From positions 248,001-312,000 of the forward strand of contig JALRME010000027.1 of the NCBI GenBank assembly GCA_026120035.1: 64,000 nt of DNA. Reading direction: 5' to 3'. Positions 34,526 through 44,982 of this stretch are shown here, piece after piece. Each line of letters opens with the position of its first letter. Position 1 is the first letter of the stretch. Under the pieces are notes generated by a model that was given only the letters and a program-made list of their open reading frames with translations, was not told where the DNA came from and ran no database searches. Position numbers and translations under genes: made by a program. The stretch comes from Coleophoma eucalyptorum (Eukaryota > Ascomycota > Leotiomycetes > Helotiales > Dermateaceae).

Positions 34526-34736
34526 CACCACAGCTAGTCGGATAATGGCTGGAAGCCGCAGTGGAATGTTTGGGTTACAGTAGGCGTATGCGGTACTTGA
34601 TGCCTGATATTTCTGGATTCAAGATTGAGGGTCGGCTGCGGGGACTTTCCTCTCCTTCGAACAACAAGCAACAAAGAATTGCAAATTGATTACGATCAAA
34701 TTCGTTGTTCGAGACCTTTTGAACCCGAGTATCTTT

Positions 34737-35972
34737 ATGGCGGCACTGGACAAAATGCAGGGTCAACAGCACTGCCTTCTTCTTTTGCCATCTCCCCCAG
34801 TGCCCAGTACCCAAGCTTCCATCGCTGCGGCGTACAGCCCTTCCATCAAAGCAGCAATCCTATCGTTGAAAGATGGCTTAAGGGATACGCAGCTCAGTGT
34901 AGCTATCGCATGTCCCAGCTTTCATGGGCGGCTTCAAGGCCCAAGGTCGAAGATATTTGGCGAAGTCCAGAGCCTACTGGGCCAGCTATATACATTGTTG
35001 TCACTCGCCTGTACTGAACTTGAGGTTGACGTAGTGTCTGGAGGGGCAGGTTCGGTAGATGCCCGTGTGATTTTGCTTGATTATGATAACGGGAAGAACT
35101 TTTCTGGGGAACAGACGTACGTTTCAGGCATCGGCCCAATCGTGGACCTACAGACCTTTGCCCTGACAAGGCGACATTGGAGTACTGTATTCTCTGTTGA
35201 TGGCGAAGAGGGGCAGGTTCTTCTAAGCAACTACGTCGCCATTGCCAATAGCACTACTCCAGCGTTGTCGTGTCAGTTCGAAACAGTTCGTGGTGGAGTC
35301 AGTCTAGTTGAGAAGTCTCCGGACCGCACTCTTGTGCCAGAACCATCGACTCTTCATAATGTCGTGGCTGTTGGTGGGACCTTCGATCATTTGCACGCTG
35401 GTCATAAGCTTCTGTTGACTGCAACGGCACTACTGCTTCAACCAACTGACCAAGGATCAGCGAGCATTTCCAGACTCATTGTTGGTATCACAGGTGACGA
35501 GCTTCTAAAGAACAAAAAGTATGCCGAATATATGAAGAGTTGGCAACAGCGACAAAATGACGTTGTCGATTTCCTAATATCAATACTCTCTTTTACATGC
35601 GCCAGCTTAGAGGAATCCTTGCAGACATCTACCTTCAATGAACCAATTCCAAATGGTCGAGCAATCCATACTACCTTGCTGGCAAATTCCGTCAGGATAG
35701 AGTGCGTGGAGATCCAAGACCCATTTGGACCGACAATTACTGACGAGAGTATCTCGGCGCTTGTTGTTTCAGCCGAGACCAGATCAGGAGGCAAAGCAGT
35801 AAATGACAGGCGAGCAGAGAAAGGTTGGAAGGTACTCGAAGTCTTCGAGGTTGATGTGCTGGATGCGGAGCAGACTGACGAAGGTGCAACAAAGACCGAG
35901 AACTTCGCCTCCAAGATCAGTAGTACTGCAATAAGGAAGCAGAAGGCCGAAAATCAGAAGCTGTCCGCTTGA
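34737..35972 (+). CDS. Phosphopantetheine adenylyltransferase (CoA biosynthesis)
   Basis: Transfers AMP from ATP to 4'-phosphopantetheine, giving dephospho-CoA, the penultimate step of CoA synthesis (yeast Cab4 function). It is a single exon of 411 residues. The nucleotidyltransferase core starts at about 210 with GGTFDHLHAGHK (the HxGH motif, residues 220-223). It continues with LIVGITGDELL, DPFGPTITDESISALVVSAET and the C-terminal ISSTAIRK motif. The N-terminal ~200 residues form a separate domain typical of fungal enzymes. The start is the first ATG (MAALDKMQG) although the frame opens at 34686. It shares about 210 bp with the divergent WDR68-type gene. Confidence 0.93.
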   Translation: MAALDKMQGQQHCLLLLPSPPVPSTQASIAAAYSPSIKAAILSLKDGLRDTQLSVAIACPSFHGRLQGPRSKIFGEVQSLLGQLYTLLSLACTELEVDVVSGGAGSVDARVILLDYDNGKNFSGEQTYVSGIGPIVDLQTFALTRRHWSTVFSVDGEEGQVLLSNYVAIANSTTPALSCQFETVRGGVSLVEKSPDRTLVPEPSTLHNVVAVGGTFDHLHAGHKLLLTATALLLQPTDQGSASISRLIVGITGDELLKNKKYAEYMKSWQQRQNDVVDFLISILSFTCASLEESLQTSTFNEPIPNGRAIHTTLLANSVRIECVEIQDPFGPTITDESISALVVSAETRSGGKAVNDRRAEKGWKVLEVFEVDVLDAEQTDEGATKTENFASKISSTAIRKQKAENQKLSA

Positions 35973-37534
35973 ATGGATATGAACCAGTAAAAAGCCCTTC
36001 CCTGGTCACAAGCATGAAGAACGCGCCTGTGCCGTGATGTTCATGGCGATACAGATATTAGTGCCGTTAGCATTTCTCATCCCACCACTTTCCCCAAGTG
36101 ATACAGGCGTGTGTAGTATTAGCTGCCCAGTCATTCGTCATGCCAGGCTTATCGACTCGCACAGACAGTTTAGCTACGTTGGAAAAAAACTACTGTTGGA
36201 TGCGTCGAGTAACCTTTATACTTTGTACAGTCTTCAGCAGTCAGATCAATCGCGCTCTGCAGACACTCCCTTGTTGGCTCACTCAATGATATGCCGCGTC
36301 TAACACAGTGATGACAATGCGCCAATGGATGCCACATCTCCTGGACTACTACATTCTCTCCATCGGCTTAGTCACTGACAAATGGTACGATCGACATTAA
36401 CAAATAGGGTTGATCTGCGCGATCGCGGTGTGGCGTCGCTGCACTTGGAATGATCAGAATAATTTCTTCTCTCTCGACACTGCCTGTTGATGCACTCACA
36501 GCTCCAAATGTGACAAGATTGTGCATTATTAAAGGTGTGGAAGGGCTCCCTTGAACAAAACTCCTGCAAAGTGGGCACGCACCGGACCGCAACGGCTGCC
36601 GTTATGATTAAGACTGCGACGTTTTCCTGAGGGCGGAAGGAGCTGCATGGGATTCGTATGCGGGGCGGCCCTCCTCTTAAGCGCCCAACCCCACCAGACG
36701 ACCGGCCGACACGCTGAAAAGTCGAGACATATGTAAAGTGCTGGACGCCACCCAACACGCTCCATGTTGGTTCCTTTGATTTCCGGTGTGATGGCCATAT
36801 GAGTTTGTGCTGCACTATACAACCCCCTCGCCTCGCACATACATTTGGCTTGTTTCTCTCATTGTGGTGTTGTGTCCTGCACATTACTTACTTGTACCTG
36901 GTTGAGGCCCGCTAGACCCGTTCTTAATGATTCGTTCTCGTGCGCAGACAGCCTCAAGTTCCTCACTTCATATATAAAGCTACGAATCACACACAACCAA
37001 ACATCCCGTAGTCTTTCAGGACTGGTGTGCACTCATGCATGCATCTCAGATAACGTGACCGAATCGAAAACCGAAGTCGTGGTCATGCTAACCGGGACAG
37101 GCCTTGTTGTCAGGCGCACCTCTCATCCATAGAGCCAATTAAACATACCAAGTTGGACAGGCTATTCTGCAGGCAAGCAAACATGACGGCCTGTTGTTGG
37201 TGAAAACGAGCCAGTTCACCTTCCGGTGTAAGACTTACATCCTCTGCCAGGCCTTGACCCATAAACACGTCAGAAGGTCAAAGTCACTCCTGAAAGGAGA
37301 CCATATATATACGGGGTCCATCACTCAAGACTTTCAGCTTCGTCTACTACAGCAGCCGACACCCACTCCTGCCACTTGGGAAGCAATGTTTCGAGGAGTG
37401 TTATGCGGTGATTTACGAACGGGACAGTCATGTGAATAACTTCCTTTCATGCCCGTGGAGAAAAGTAACGACTGGCTGACTTACGTTCAGAGCTTGCATC
37501 ATTGAGGAGTCCTAAACTGTTCTCCCTCCAAAAG
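35973..37534. other. Long intergenic region
   Basis: 1.56 kb without a supported gene. ORFs up to 170 codons occur on the minus strand but have Cys/Arg/His-rich, non-protein-like composition and no homology that I recognise. A TATA-like run lies at 37304..37311, upstream of the F-box gene. Confidence 0.6.
37304..37311 (+). promoter_or_regulatory. TATA-like element of the F-box gene
   Basis: TATATATA about 225 bp upstream of the F-box protein start codon in otherwise mixed-composition DNA. A promoter role is an inference from position. Confidence 0.35.
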
Positions 37535-39233
37535 ATGGCTTCTCCGCGTTTTCCAGATGAGCTGCTGCTCAAAGTTCTTCGGCATCTGATGCATGAGAGC
37601 CAGGTCAAGATTGACAGTAGAGCTGCTCTGAGCAATGACAGTTTCAGTCCGCAGCCTCCCCCTTCTTCTGTAGATTTATGCAATTTCAGGTTGGCATCGA
37701 AACACTTTGCAGAACTTGGTAGCCAACAGCAATTCTCGCACGTTATGGCCAGGCTTGATCAAAAATGGCTTGACAAGCTACAGGAGATTACTGACAAGCC
37801 ACATCTGTGCCAAAAAGTGAAGAAGTTCACGCTCAAAGTACTGGCCTTCTATCCACAGGGTACGATTTTCAGAAACACCTCCAAGATCCAGACTTTTTGC
37901 AATGTCAGCTGATAAGACTATAGATGAGCAAGCTTTCAAGCCTCTTCTACAAACGACTAGGAGAGAAATGAGAGAGACAGAAGAGAATCTTCGGCATGCA
38001 GAGACCATGCGAGAGAAGCATGATCTTGAGCGCAAACTATGGAGCCTACAAACAGAGGAGAAACAGATTTTCGATGCTATGAATCGAGCCAGGGATCAAC
38101 ATAACATTAGAAATCGTCAGCTTGATTTAAGAGTCTTGAAATCAGCCTTGGCCAGCTTCACGTCACTCAATCACATACGTCTACTAAGGTTACAAGACCG
38201 TGTCGACTTAGAATGGGGTGAATATCTTAGACGGCATCGTGATCTTATCCCTTTGTTCAAACCAAGGTGGACATCCCACGGCGCTTCCGTTCTAGGACAG
38301 GCATTCTTAGCCGCAGGATGTAGCGCCAGGAGGTTTTCCTCATTGTGCATGGAGCCAAATGTGTCTATGCCTTTAGCACGGAACATAGAACAGAGCCTCA
38401 CAAGCATTGCATCGCGGCTCACTACAATGGAGATTCAATTCGAATTTGGAGGCAATCATGATATTGAGGAACGTTTACTCCAGCTATCACCACTATTCCG
38501 TACTCTCTTCAGAGTTGCCGTCAATATAGAAACTATCCATATACAGTTTCCAGAAAGTAGCAAGGTCTCAGTACCTCTTGAGACAATTTTCCACGATGTT
38601 ACTTGGGAGAAGGTCAGAGTAATAGGGTTTGCTGAGTGGAAGTTGAGCAGTGAAGAGATTATTGAACTCATTCGCCGTCATCGTCGCAGTTTACGCGGAC
38701 TACGGATCAAGGAGGTGCTTCTGAAAGAAGGGAGCAGGTGGGATGAGATCATTCGAGTCTTACGCCTTGAGGCACCTGATCTTCGATGGCTCAGCTTGAC
38801 AGGATCTGATTATGCGGCGTGGAAGGAATCTCAAGCTCCTAGCGGCGTTATCGTTGACGATGAAAGTGACTACGAGAGTGAAGGTACCACAGAACTAGAC
38901 GGGTCTTCATATATTGACGACAACGAAGGATCATATACTGGGGATGATTTTGAGCCTGCTCATATGCCAATCGGTAATGCCTTTGAGCATGACACAGACA
39001 GCGATCATATGGAGCTTCCAGAACCTGTCCACCATGGCATGAACGACGATCATCAGGATCATCAATATAAATGCATCTGTGACAGTGGATACAATGACAA
39101 TGACGATCTTGGGGACAATGGAGTCTTCGTTACGAAGGAACAACGTCTATTCTGGCAACAATGGGCTTTGAGAAAATGTTACATTCATGACCCGGAACCA
39201 TTGAGACGAATCCAATTTAACACAATAAGTTGA
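37535..39233 (+). CDS. F-box protein with acidic C-terminus
   Basis: An N-terminal F-box-like segment (FPDELLLKVLRHLMHES, then DLCNFRLASKHFAELGS) suggests a substrate adaptor of SCF ubiquitin ligases. The body has coiled-coil-like Lys/Glu text (about 115-180) and leucine-rich helical stretches, and the C-terminus is strongly acidic and Asp/His-rich (about 390-520). Two frames must be joined: 37535..37859 and 37909..39233 across a 49-nt candidate intron (GTACGA..TGTCAG), giving 549 residues. The intron has no good branch site. The alternative is a frameshift: the frame reading YDFQKHLQDPDFL there looks protein-like but ends at TAG. The substrate is unknown. Confidence 0.72.
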
Positions 39234-39655
39234 TCATTACTTACACACTTTGAGCAAAGATGGAAATCAATTCTATGTGTTGGACAAGATGATATGAGTA
39301 ATTTTCTGTTAGCATCAAAGGGCCCGGCCCTTCACAAAATTTGCAAAGATCTAGAAGCTCATCGACCACCCTATTATGTATATCAGCTATCAGATTAAAT
39401 ACTGACTCTACCTCAGAGGTTGAAATATTGTTATTCTCCATCACTGAAACTGCCTGAGGAATTGTAATACTATCGAGTCAGTACCTTACTCATTTGTGGA
39501 TTTTAGGCGCTATTGCACTTGAGAATTGGGGATAACCTTCAAATCTTGATGTATACACAAGTGCCCGAACTTTCAACCGGGTCACCAGACCCTGATGCTT
39601 GAATTATCACCTCCATTGTTCAGATTGAGCTCGGTGACTTCTAATACAAAAGCTT
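39234..39655. other. Intergenic region between convergent genes
   Basis: 422 bp between the F-box stop and the SDR stop. AT-rich; nothing notable seen. Confidence 0.5.
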
Positions 39656-40729
39656 TTAGAACAAGATTTGCCCACCATCAGCCACAAAATCAGCCCCCGT
39701 CAGATAAGCTAAACAGTATCAGTAGTGTACATGCTTTTACAAGAGTATTACTCACTGCCTGCACCGCTGGCAAGAAGGACAACAATGCCAGTCAATTCAC
39801 TAGGTGTCCCCATCCTCCCCATCGGATTTCTGTCGTTCCAGACCTGCCTGATAGTAGCAAGGCCATCCTGTTTGACCGTCAGTAAACTAGTCACTAAATG
39901 CAAACCAGACATTATTTTAGTCACACGAATTACATACGCCTTCGTTCAGGATAGTATCCATATATCCTGGGCTGATACTGTTGACTCGGATCCCGTACTG
40001 AGCCCACTCAGCGGCCAAGCAATTCTTTAGGGCTATTACGGCAGCTTTACTGACATTATATGAGGCCTGTGGCTGAGGATAATTGACTCTATGACCGGAA
40101 ATTGAGGCTGTAAAGACTATACTACCACCGGTTTTCTGGACAATCATCTGCCTTGCCACAGCTTGAGCACATAGGAATGAACCGGTAGTGTTGATATCGA
40201 GCGTCCTTCGCCACTGGCTAGCTCCCATGTCAATAGCATGGGTGCAATCGACAACACCCGCAAAGCAGAATAGAGAATCTACGGAGCCTAGTTCAGCTGC
40301 TGTCTTGGCGACAGCTTCATTTAGAGCTATCTCATCCGTGATATCGACTTTCGTTGCGCGGATTTTTGCATTCGGGAATTCGGCTGCCAGCTCGTCTATC
40401 TTGGCTTGTGCCTGTGCTGGGTTGACATCGAAGATCATCAAGCCTGACAGGCCATGCTCAAGAAGAGCCCTCGAGGCAGTAAAGCCGAGAACTCCAGCGC
40501 CTCCGGTCTACCCGTAAATTAGAGATGAGGTCAAAATGGGAGAGGAGGGCGGGAATACAATTATTGCGTTTCCAGAAACGTTAAACCTTTGCTGAGCCCG
40601 CTCTGCTGTTGTCAAGGAAGCTGGTGGTGGAATTGGTGGTGGTGTCATTGAGGAGGCATCTCCTTTGCTAAGAGTGATCTGTGGGATGACCCTGCTTGTC
40701 AGGGCATCTCTATCTACAGCTTTTGACAT
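39656..40729 (-). CDS. Short-chain dehydrogenase/reductase, polyol-type
   Basis: Four exons (40729..40559, 40507..39938, 39867..39756 and 39708..39656) join in phase to 301 residues. Motifs: TGGAGVLG at 58-65, CFAGVVD (the NNAG-equivalent position), DINTTGSF, a Ser in TASIS (about 192-194), YNVSK with Tyr207/Lys211, RVNSISPGYMDT, and the terminal YLTGADFVADGGQILF. The pattern resembles fungal NADP-dependent mannitol/sorbose/xylulose-type SDRs, but the substrate is not certain. A ~55-residue N-terminal extension precedes the Rossmann fold. The last, 53-nt exon is essential: without it the protein would lose its DGG terminus. It is probably cytosolic. Confidence 0.9.
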
Positions 40730-41731
40730 GATATTTATTTTGCGATGGGAAAGCTATGTTTGGAAAGTGGATATAGTTGGATGTCTAATTGGAAGAACTA
40801 GCCACTTTAAATTAGCATTGTCCTTTCGAGGATGTAGAAGGTACACACAGAATTCGAAGTAAAATGTGTTGATGTACTTACTATGTATTTCGGAGGAATT
40901 CAAGGACGAATTGATGACTTGAGAGAAAGCAATTTGAATCAGTAGAAGTATAAAATCGTCCGGTTGACTGTAGACAGAAATATTGAACAGAATATGAAGG
41001 GAAAGGTGCTGTGTCTCCTTATATACTTTGATTCTGAGCCTGAAGAAGTCTACTTTGTCAGAGCTCTTTGAAAGGTATCCCGGGCGGAGTACTGTCGACC
41101 GATGGGTCCTTTGCTTTTCCCGCACTCTGGGGTAGGTAACTCGGACGAGTTACTACGTAAGGGAACGTGGAAGAAGAGTGGAGCCATGATGAATTCCATA
41201 CTGTACAACCCTCCACAATGAAAAATATGGAGCTAAAGGAATTCAGTTCAATAGTGAATCGGATGACGCATATCGGGTTGCTATGTCTACAAAGAAGTCA
41301 CCCTGCGTTACTCCAGGTTTATGAATGAAAGGGGAAACTCTGCCGAGTCGACCCAACAGCTTCCCCAGATCAAAGCTTCACAGCTAGAAGAGTCACGGAC
41401 TTGTACATCATCATATGACATGAAATTCAAGCGTCGCACAGTCTACATTCAATAGTCATGGAAATCCAAGAGGGAGATACTTTTGTGCTCATGATGTCTC
41501 ATAAAACTTGACCGCCTGATCACTATCAGCTTCCTAAAATCGCATGTGAAGCTAGCACACGACAACGTCCCGCAAGGCAACTGATCCGAAGAATAATCAT
41601 CAACAGCCTCACCAACGGTCGCATTCCAAACAAACAACACATCGCATCAACAAGTGCTACAAACAATGTAAAAAGCCGTAAGGCTCGAAGTCCAAAGATA
41701 ATTACGCACTTCACTCACTACCTCCACAATA
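40730..41731. other. Divergent intergenic region
   Basis: About 1 kb between the SDR start and the Atg28 start. It holds a TATA-like element for the SDR gene at 41018..41025. Minus-strand ORFs here (up to 123 codons) are low-complexity or antisense and not supported. Confidence 0.5.
41018..41025 (-). promoter_or_regulatory. TATA-like element of the SDR gene
   Basis: TATATAAG on the minus strand about 290 bp upstream of the SDR start. The match to the consensus is good; the role is inferred from position. Confidence 0.4.
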
Positions 41732-43549
41732 ATGTCCCGTACAACGCCCTTCTTCAGCAGACGCTCCTCCAACAGCACCAGCGAATCTCTCCTCCCACAA
41801 TATAATGATGCGCACTCCCTTGCCGATCTCTCCCCGCGACCCTCCATAGAGCGAAATGTCTCCGCATCCCCACCGCCATCCTTTTACCGCTCCCAAAACT
41901 CTGCTCCGAAACCAAACTACATATCCTCTGAAGCTTCGTCCTCGCGAACGCACAGTGTTACTGGCTTGAGCCCAGAACCCACTCGTTCACCACAACGGAA
42001 AAGGATCCAGTTTGCAGCCCCGCCTGCCCCAATTGTGCAGAGCGTTGTGCTTGATAATGAGCGTGCGAGAAACGGGAACGAGGGGCAGGCTACTGCTGGA
42101 AGGAATGGAGAAACAATGTCCGGGTCGGTGATGATGAGCACCTCTGGATATGGGATTAGGAGAAAGAAGAGTGGTAGCCTGGATGCATTACTAGGTCTTG
42201 AAAGGAGGGAGAAGGCTATTCAGAAAGACCTACAGAATCTGCTAGACTTACAGTCTGCAGGTCTTGTGCAAGGTTTTGGTGGTGGTAGTGGTGATCGTCC
42301 TCCTGCTACAGAAATCGACGGGCTTAGTGATGCAGGGAGTAGCACCCCGACTTCGAGGAGCGTGCTGTTGGATCGAAATACGAGCCGAAGTCGAGAGAGA
42401 AACAGAGGTGGCGTTATGCCCGTGAGGCAGCCGAAGAAGAAGAGCATCGGACTTAGGGGTGCAAGGAGGGGTCTGCTGAGGGACATGGGCGAGCTGGTAG
42501 AGATCAAGATTGATGAGAGTTCCATTATTGATCTTGAGATCAACAGACGAGAAGATGCGCTTAAGAGAGTGGAGATCTGGGAGGAAAGGATATCAGGGTT
42601 TGGAACTAAAATACGCAGCGCTACAGAAGATGGTGCGGACAACCGCATTATTGAAGAGCTTCGCAGTGAGCAAAGAGCCGTGGACACAGAGATTCGTGAA
42701 ATGGAAGATCGGCTGCTTCAGATGCGAGCCAGGAGACGGTGGTTGGGAGAGAGGATCAACGAAACGGTTAACAAGAAGGAAGCGAGACTGAGCAGTTATC
42801 GCGGTGCTCTACGAGATGCTGAGACGGAAGTCAAAGAATTTCTGCGCAGACCTCCAGTAGATGTCTCCCCTATCACCACCGGCGAAGAAGAGAGTTTCAT
42901 GGCTCTCCCACCAAACCGACGTACATTAGGCATGGCAAAAGAATTGTGGACGAAAGAAATCAGTGCCCTTGAAGAACGCAAAAAGGAGATCGAGCTTGAG
43001 AAAGAGGCATTGGATGAAGGGGCTAAGATCTGGGAGGCGAGCATGCAATCAGTTATGGAGTTCGAGGATGACTTGCGCACGCAGATGAAGATTGGCGTCG
43101 ATGATCCCCAGGCTCTCAAGAAACAGGTTGCTAAAATGGGATCTGTGATCTTGGACCTTGCTGCAAAACTGAAGATTGCGGAGGAGAAGCACTGGAATTT
43201 ACTTATCTGTGCTGTTGGTGCCGAGGTGGAGGCTTTTAAAGAAGGAGAGAACATCCTAAGAGGCGCTTTGGGTATGTCTGATTCCAAGGATCTGGTTGAT
43301 GTGCAAGCTGCTGCAGAGACGGAAGTGCATGTCGATGGAGGTGCAGATTCAGAAGTCGATAATGAAGGTGATTCAGTACGAGAAGGGCTCGAACAGGCGC
43401 TGCAAGGCACTATCGGCAGCGAAGGAACTGCGGAGAGTAACGAGCTTCAATTGAGGAAGCTCACAAGTCTGGAGAGAGAGGTTACGGAGAGTAGCGAAGA
43501 TGATGGTCCACCGGCTGAGCTGATGTTTGATCATTATTCTGCTGCTTGA
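41732..43549 (+). CDS. ATG28: Autophagy-related protein of the Atg28 type
   Basis: A single exon of 605 residues. A Ser-rich disordered N-terminus is followed by a conserved block (LERREKAIQKDLQNLLDLQSAG), then VRQPKKKSIGLRGARRGLLR. After that comes long coiled-coil text (about 255-330 and 400-480; Glu/Lys/Arg heptads) and an acidic tail ending ELMFDHYSAA. This arrangement matches the Atg28 family of filamentous fungi and methylotrophic yeasts, a coiled-coil protein that works with Atg17 in selective autophagy. The assignment rests on my recollection of the family blocks, so it is likely rather than certain. The ATG at 41732 has a purine at -3 (AATAATG). Confidence 0.75.
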   Translation: MSRTTPFFSRRSSNSTSESLLPQYNDAHSLADLSPRPSIERNVSASPPPSFYRSQNSAPKPNYISSEASSSRTHSVTGLSPEPTRSPQRKRIQFAAPPAPIVQSVVLDNERARNGNEGQATAGRNGETMSGSVMMSTSGYGIRRKKSGSLDALLGLERREKAIQKDLQNLLDLQSAGLVQGFGGGSGDRPPATEIDGLSDAGSSTPTSRSVLLDRNTSRSRERNRGGVMPVRQPKKKSIGLRGARRGLLRDMGELVEIKIDESSIIDLEINRREDALKRVEIWEERISGFGTKIRSATEDGADNRIIEELRSEQRAVDTEIREMEDRLLQMRARRRWLGERINETVNKKEARLSSYRGALRDAETEVKEFLRRPPVDVSPITTGEEESFMALPPNRRTLGMAKELWTKEISALEERKKEIELEKEALDEGAKIWEASMQSVMEFEDDLRTQMKIGVDDPQALKKQVAKMGSVILDLAAKLKIAEEKHWNLLICAVGAEVEAFKEGENILRGALGMSDSKDLVDVQAAAETEVHVDGGADSEVDNEGDSVREGLEQALQGTIGSEGTAESNELQLRKLTSLEREVTESSEDDGPPAELMFDHYSAA

Positions 43550-44480
43550 CCCTCTTTTTCTCACCTATCTAAAGTCTTTTGGTGAAGGGATTATGATCAA
43601 AATCCTGGTTGGTCCCTTATGAATATCTCATGATTATGTGTGCACTGCTCTGGTGGGATTTCCTGGCGAAGCATTCATGGTTTGGAAGTGAGTGCTTGTT
43701 CAAGCCATGGGTTTGCTTTGTTTTCCTTTCAATTTCTGTTCTGTGTTTTGTGCTTGGTGTGGGGGAGGTACACCTTGAATGGCGTTTACTGAGTACTTAT
43801 TGAAGCATTGCATCAGATTTTCTAATCATAGAAATAATACCCCACGCTCTAAATCATCTCTGTAAGAGAGAAATTCCTCCTTTATTGTGGTCAAACCGTA
43901 TCTGTGTGGAGGCTTCAATAGCGGTTCAAGCTGCCGCCAAGATATTTATTTAAATGGGGTACTTTGCAGGTAGTTGATAAAACAAAGGTCCTCTAGTACT
44001 AAGCAAATAGAATGAAGCATGTGATGTCTATCTTTCCTATAGTACGAGTTTCGAATGGTCCCGACGCGCTTTCGGGGCATTTGTTCCCTTTACCCGAGAA
44101 CGCCCGGTTCTGCTCGGGGCTTTTTTTGATTTTGAGGGGATGAAGGGTAGGAGGGGGAGGAAGAGTGGACACACAGGCTGCCTCATACCTCTTGTGCTTC
44201 TTTCTTTCTCATTCTTTTCAACTGTCTGAGTTTTCTTTGCCCTCTCTCTGAGCTGAGATGAATCCCATGATGAGAACGCCAAATTCACCTGGTACAAATG
44301 TGCAGCAACAATGTATCCGACAATATGAATAATGGAGCAACGCCTGCAGAACTCCCAACCGAATCCAGCGCAAGCCCAAGCCGAGGCTTTCAATTCATTC
44401 ACCATACATCACAACATGCCAACTTTCGTGAGATTTCCTGCTATTCCGTTCATGGGCGCCTGAGAGGAGGATGGAGCCTT
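43550..44480. other. Intergenic region
   Basis: 931 bp between the Atg28 stop and the DUF1748 stop (convergent). The minus-strand ORF at 44037..44405 lies downstream of the DUF1748 gene and is basic and low-complexity; I regard it as 3' flank. No repeat is seen. Confidence 0.5.
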
Positions 44481-44982
44481 CTATCGCTTTCTCTCGAACC
44501 ACCCACTCGAACCCGCGATCGCCACCGATTGATCCATCACCCACTCTCCCACTCCGAGGTACTTCTCAATCCACGCATTCACATCCTTGTTTTCTGTGAT
44601 GGAGTCTTTCTTAAGACTGGGTCTGCGAGCCCCGAGAAGGTCGGGTCTTGTTAGCTTATCCTGTTGTTTCTGGAGACAGCACCCGAACGATGGCGTGAGG
44701 ATAGGTGAACGTACGTAAGACCCGTGGATCGCTTCATTCCTGCGAGAAACGCGGAGACTGGGTCGGCACGTTAGCAAGAGGGCGTTTATAGAGAGGGGAG
44801 AGACGTACTGAGGACCGCATCGAATGCGTAGTGAGTTAACCGTCCAAGCTTTCCCCATAAACCAAATGTCAGCAGGTTGAGGAACTGAGCTGATTAGGCT
44901 CCAGCTCTAGTAGAGAGTGGTATGCGATTGTGGCTTGATAGTAAGGAAGGGCATGGATAGGGTGATATGTACTTACAACCAT
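44481..44982 (-). CDS. DUF1748 family microprotein
   Basis: Four tiny exons (44982..44977, 44848..44809, 44757..44715 and 44622..44481) give a 76-residue protein. It begins MVLGRLTHYAFDAVL, continues ISAFLAGMKRSTGLTPSL and ends GSSGWFERKR. This is the signature of the DUF1748 family of fungi, which includes small yeast mitochondrial membrane proteins. The first coding exon is only 6 nt (ATGGTT). Intron 1 (128 nt) has a textbook CTGAC branch site about 20 nt before its acceptor AAG, and all phases agree. The central segment (YAFDAVLISAFLAGM) is hydrophobic. The exact function is not known to me; a role at the inner mitochondrial membrane is an inference from yeast relatives. Confidence 0.9.

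Noticed and set aside
36372..36884. 170-codon minus-strand ORF in the long intergenic region
   Set aside because: Composition (Cys/Arg/His-rich, no hydrophobic core) is not protein-like and nothing is recognised.
44037..44405. Minus-strand ORF, basic C-terminus
   Set aside because: Low-complexity basic text just downstream of the DUF1748 gene; most likely its 3' flank.
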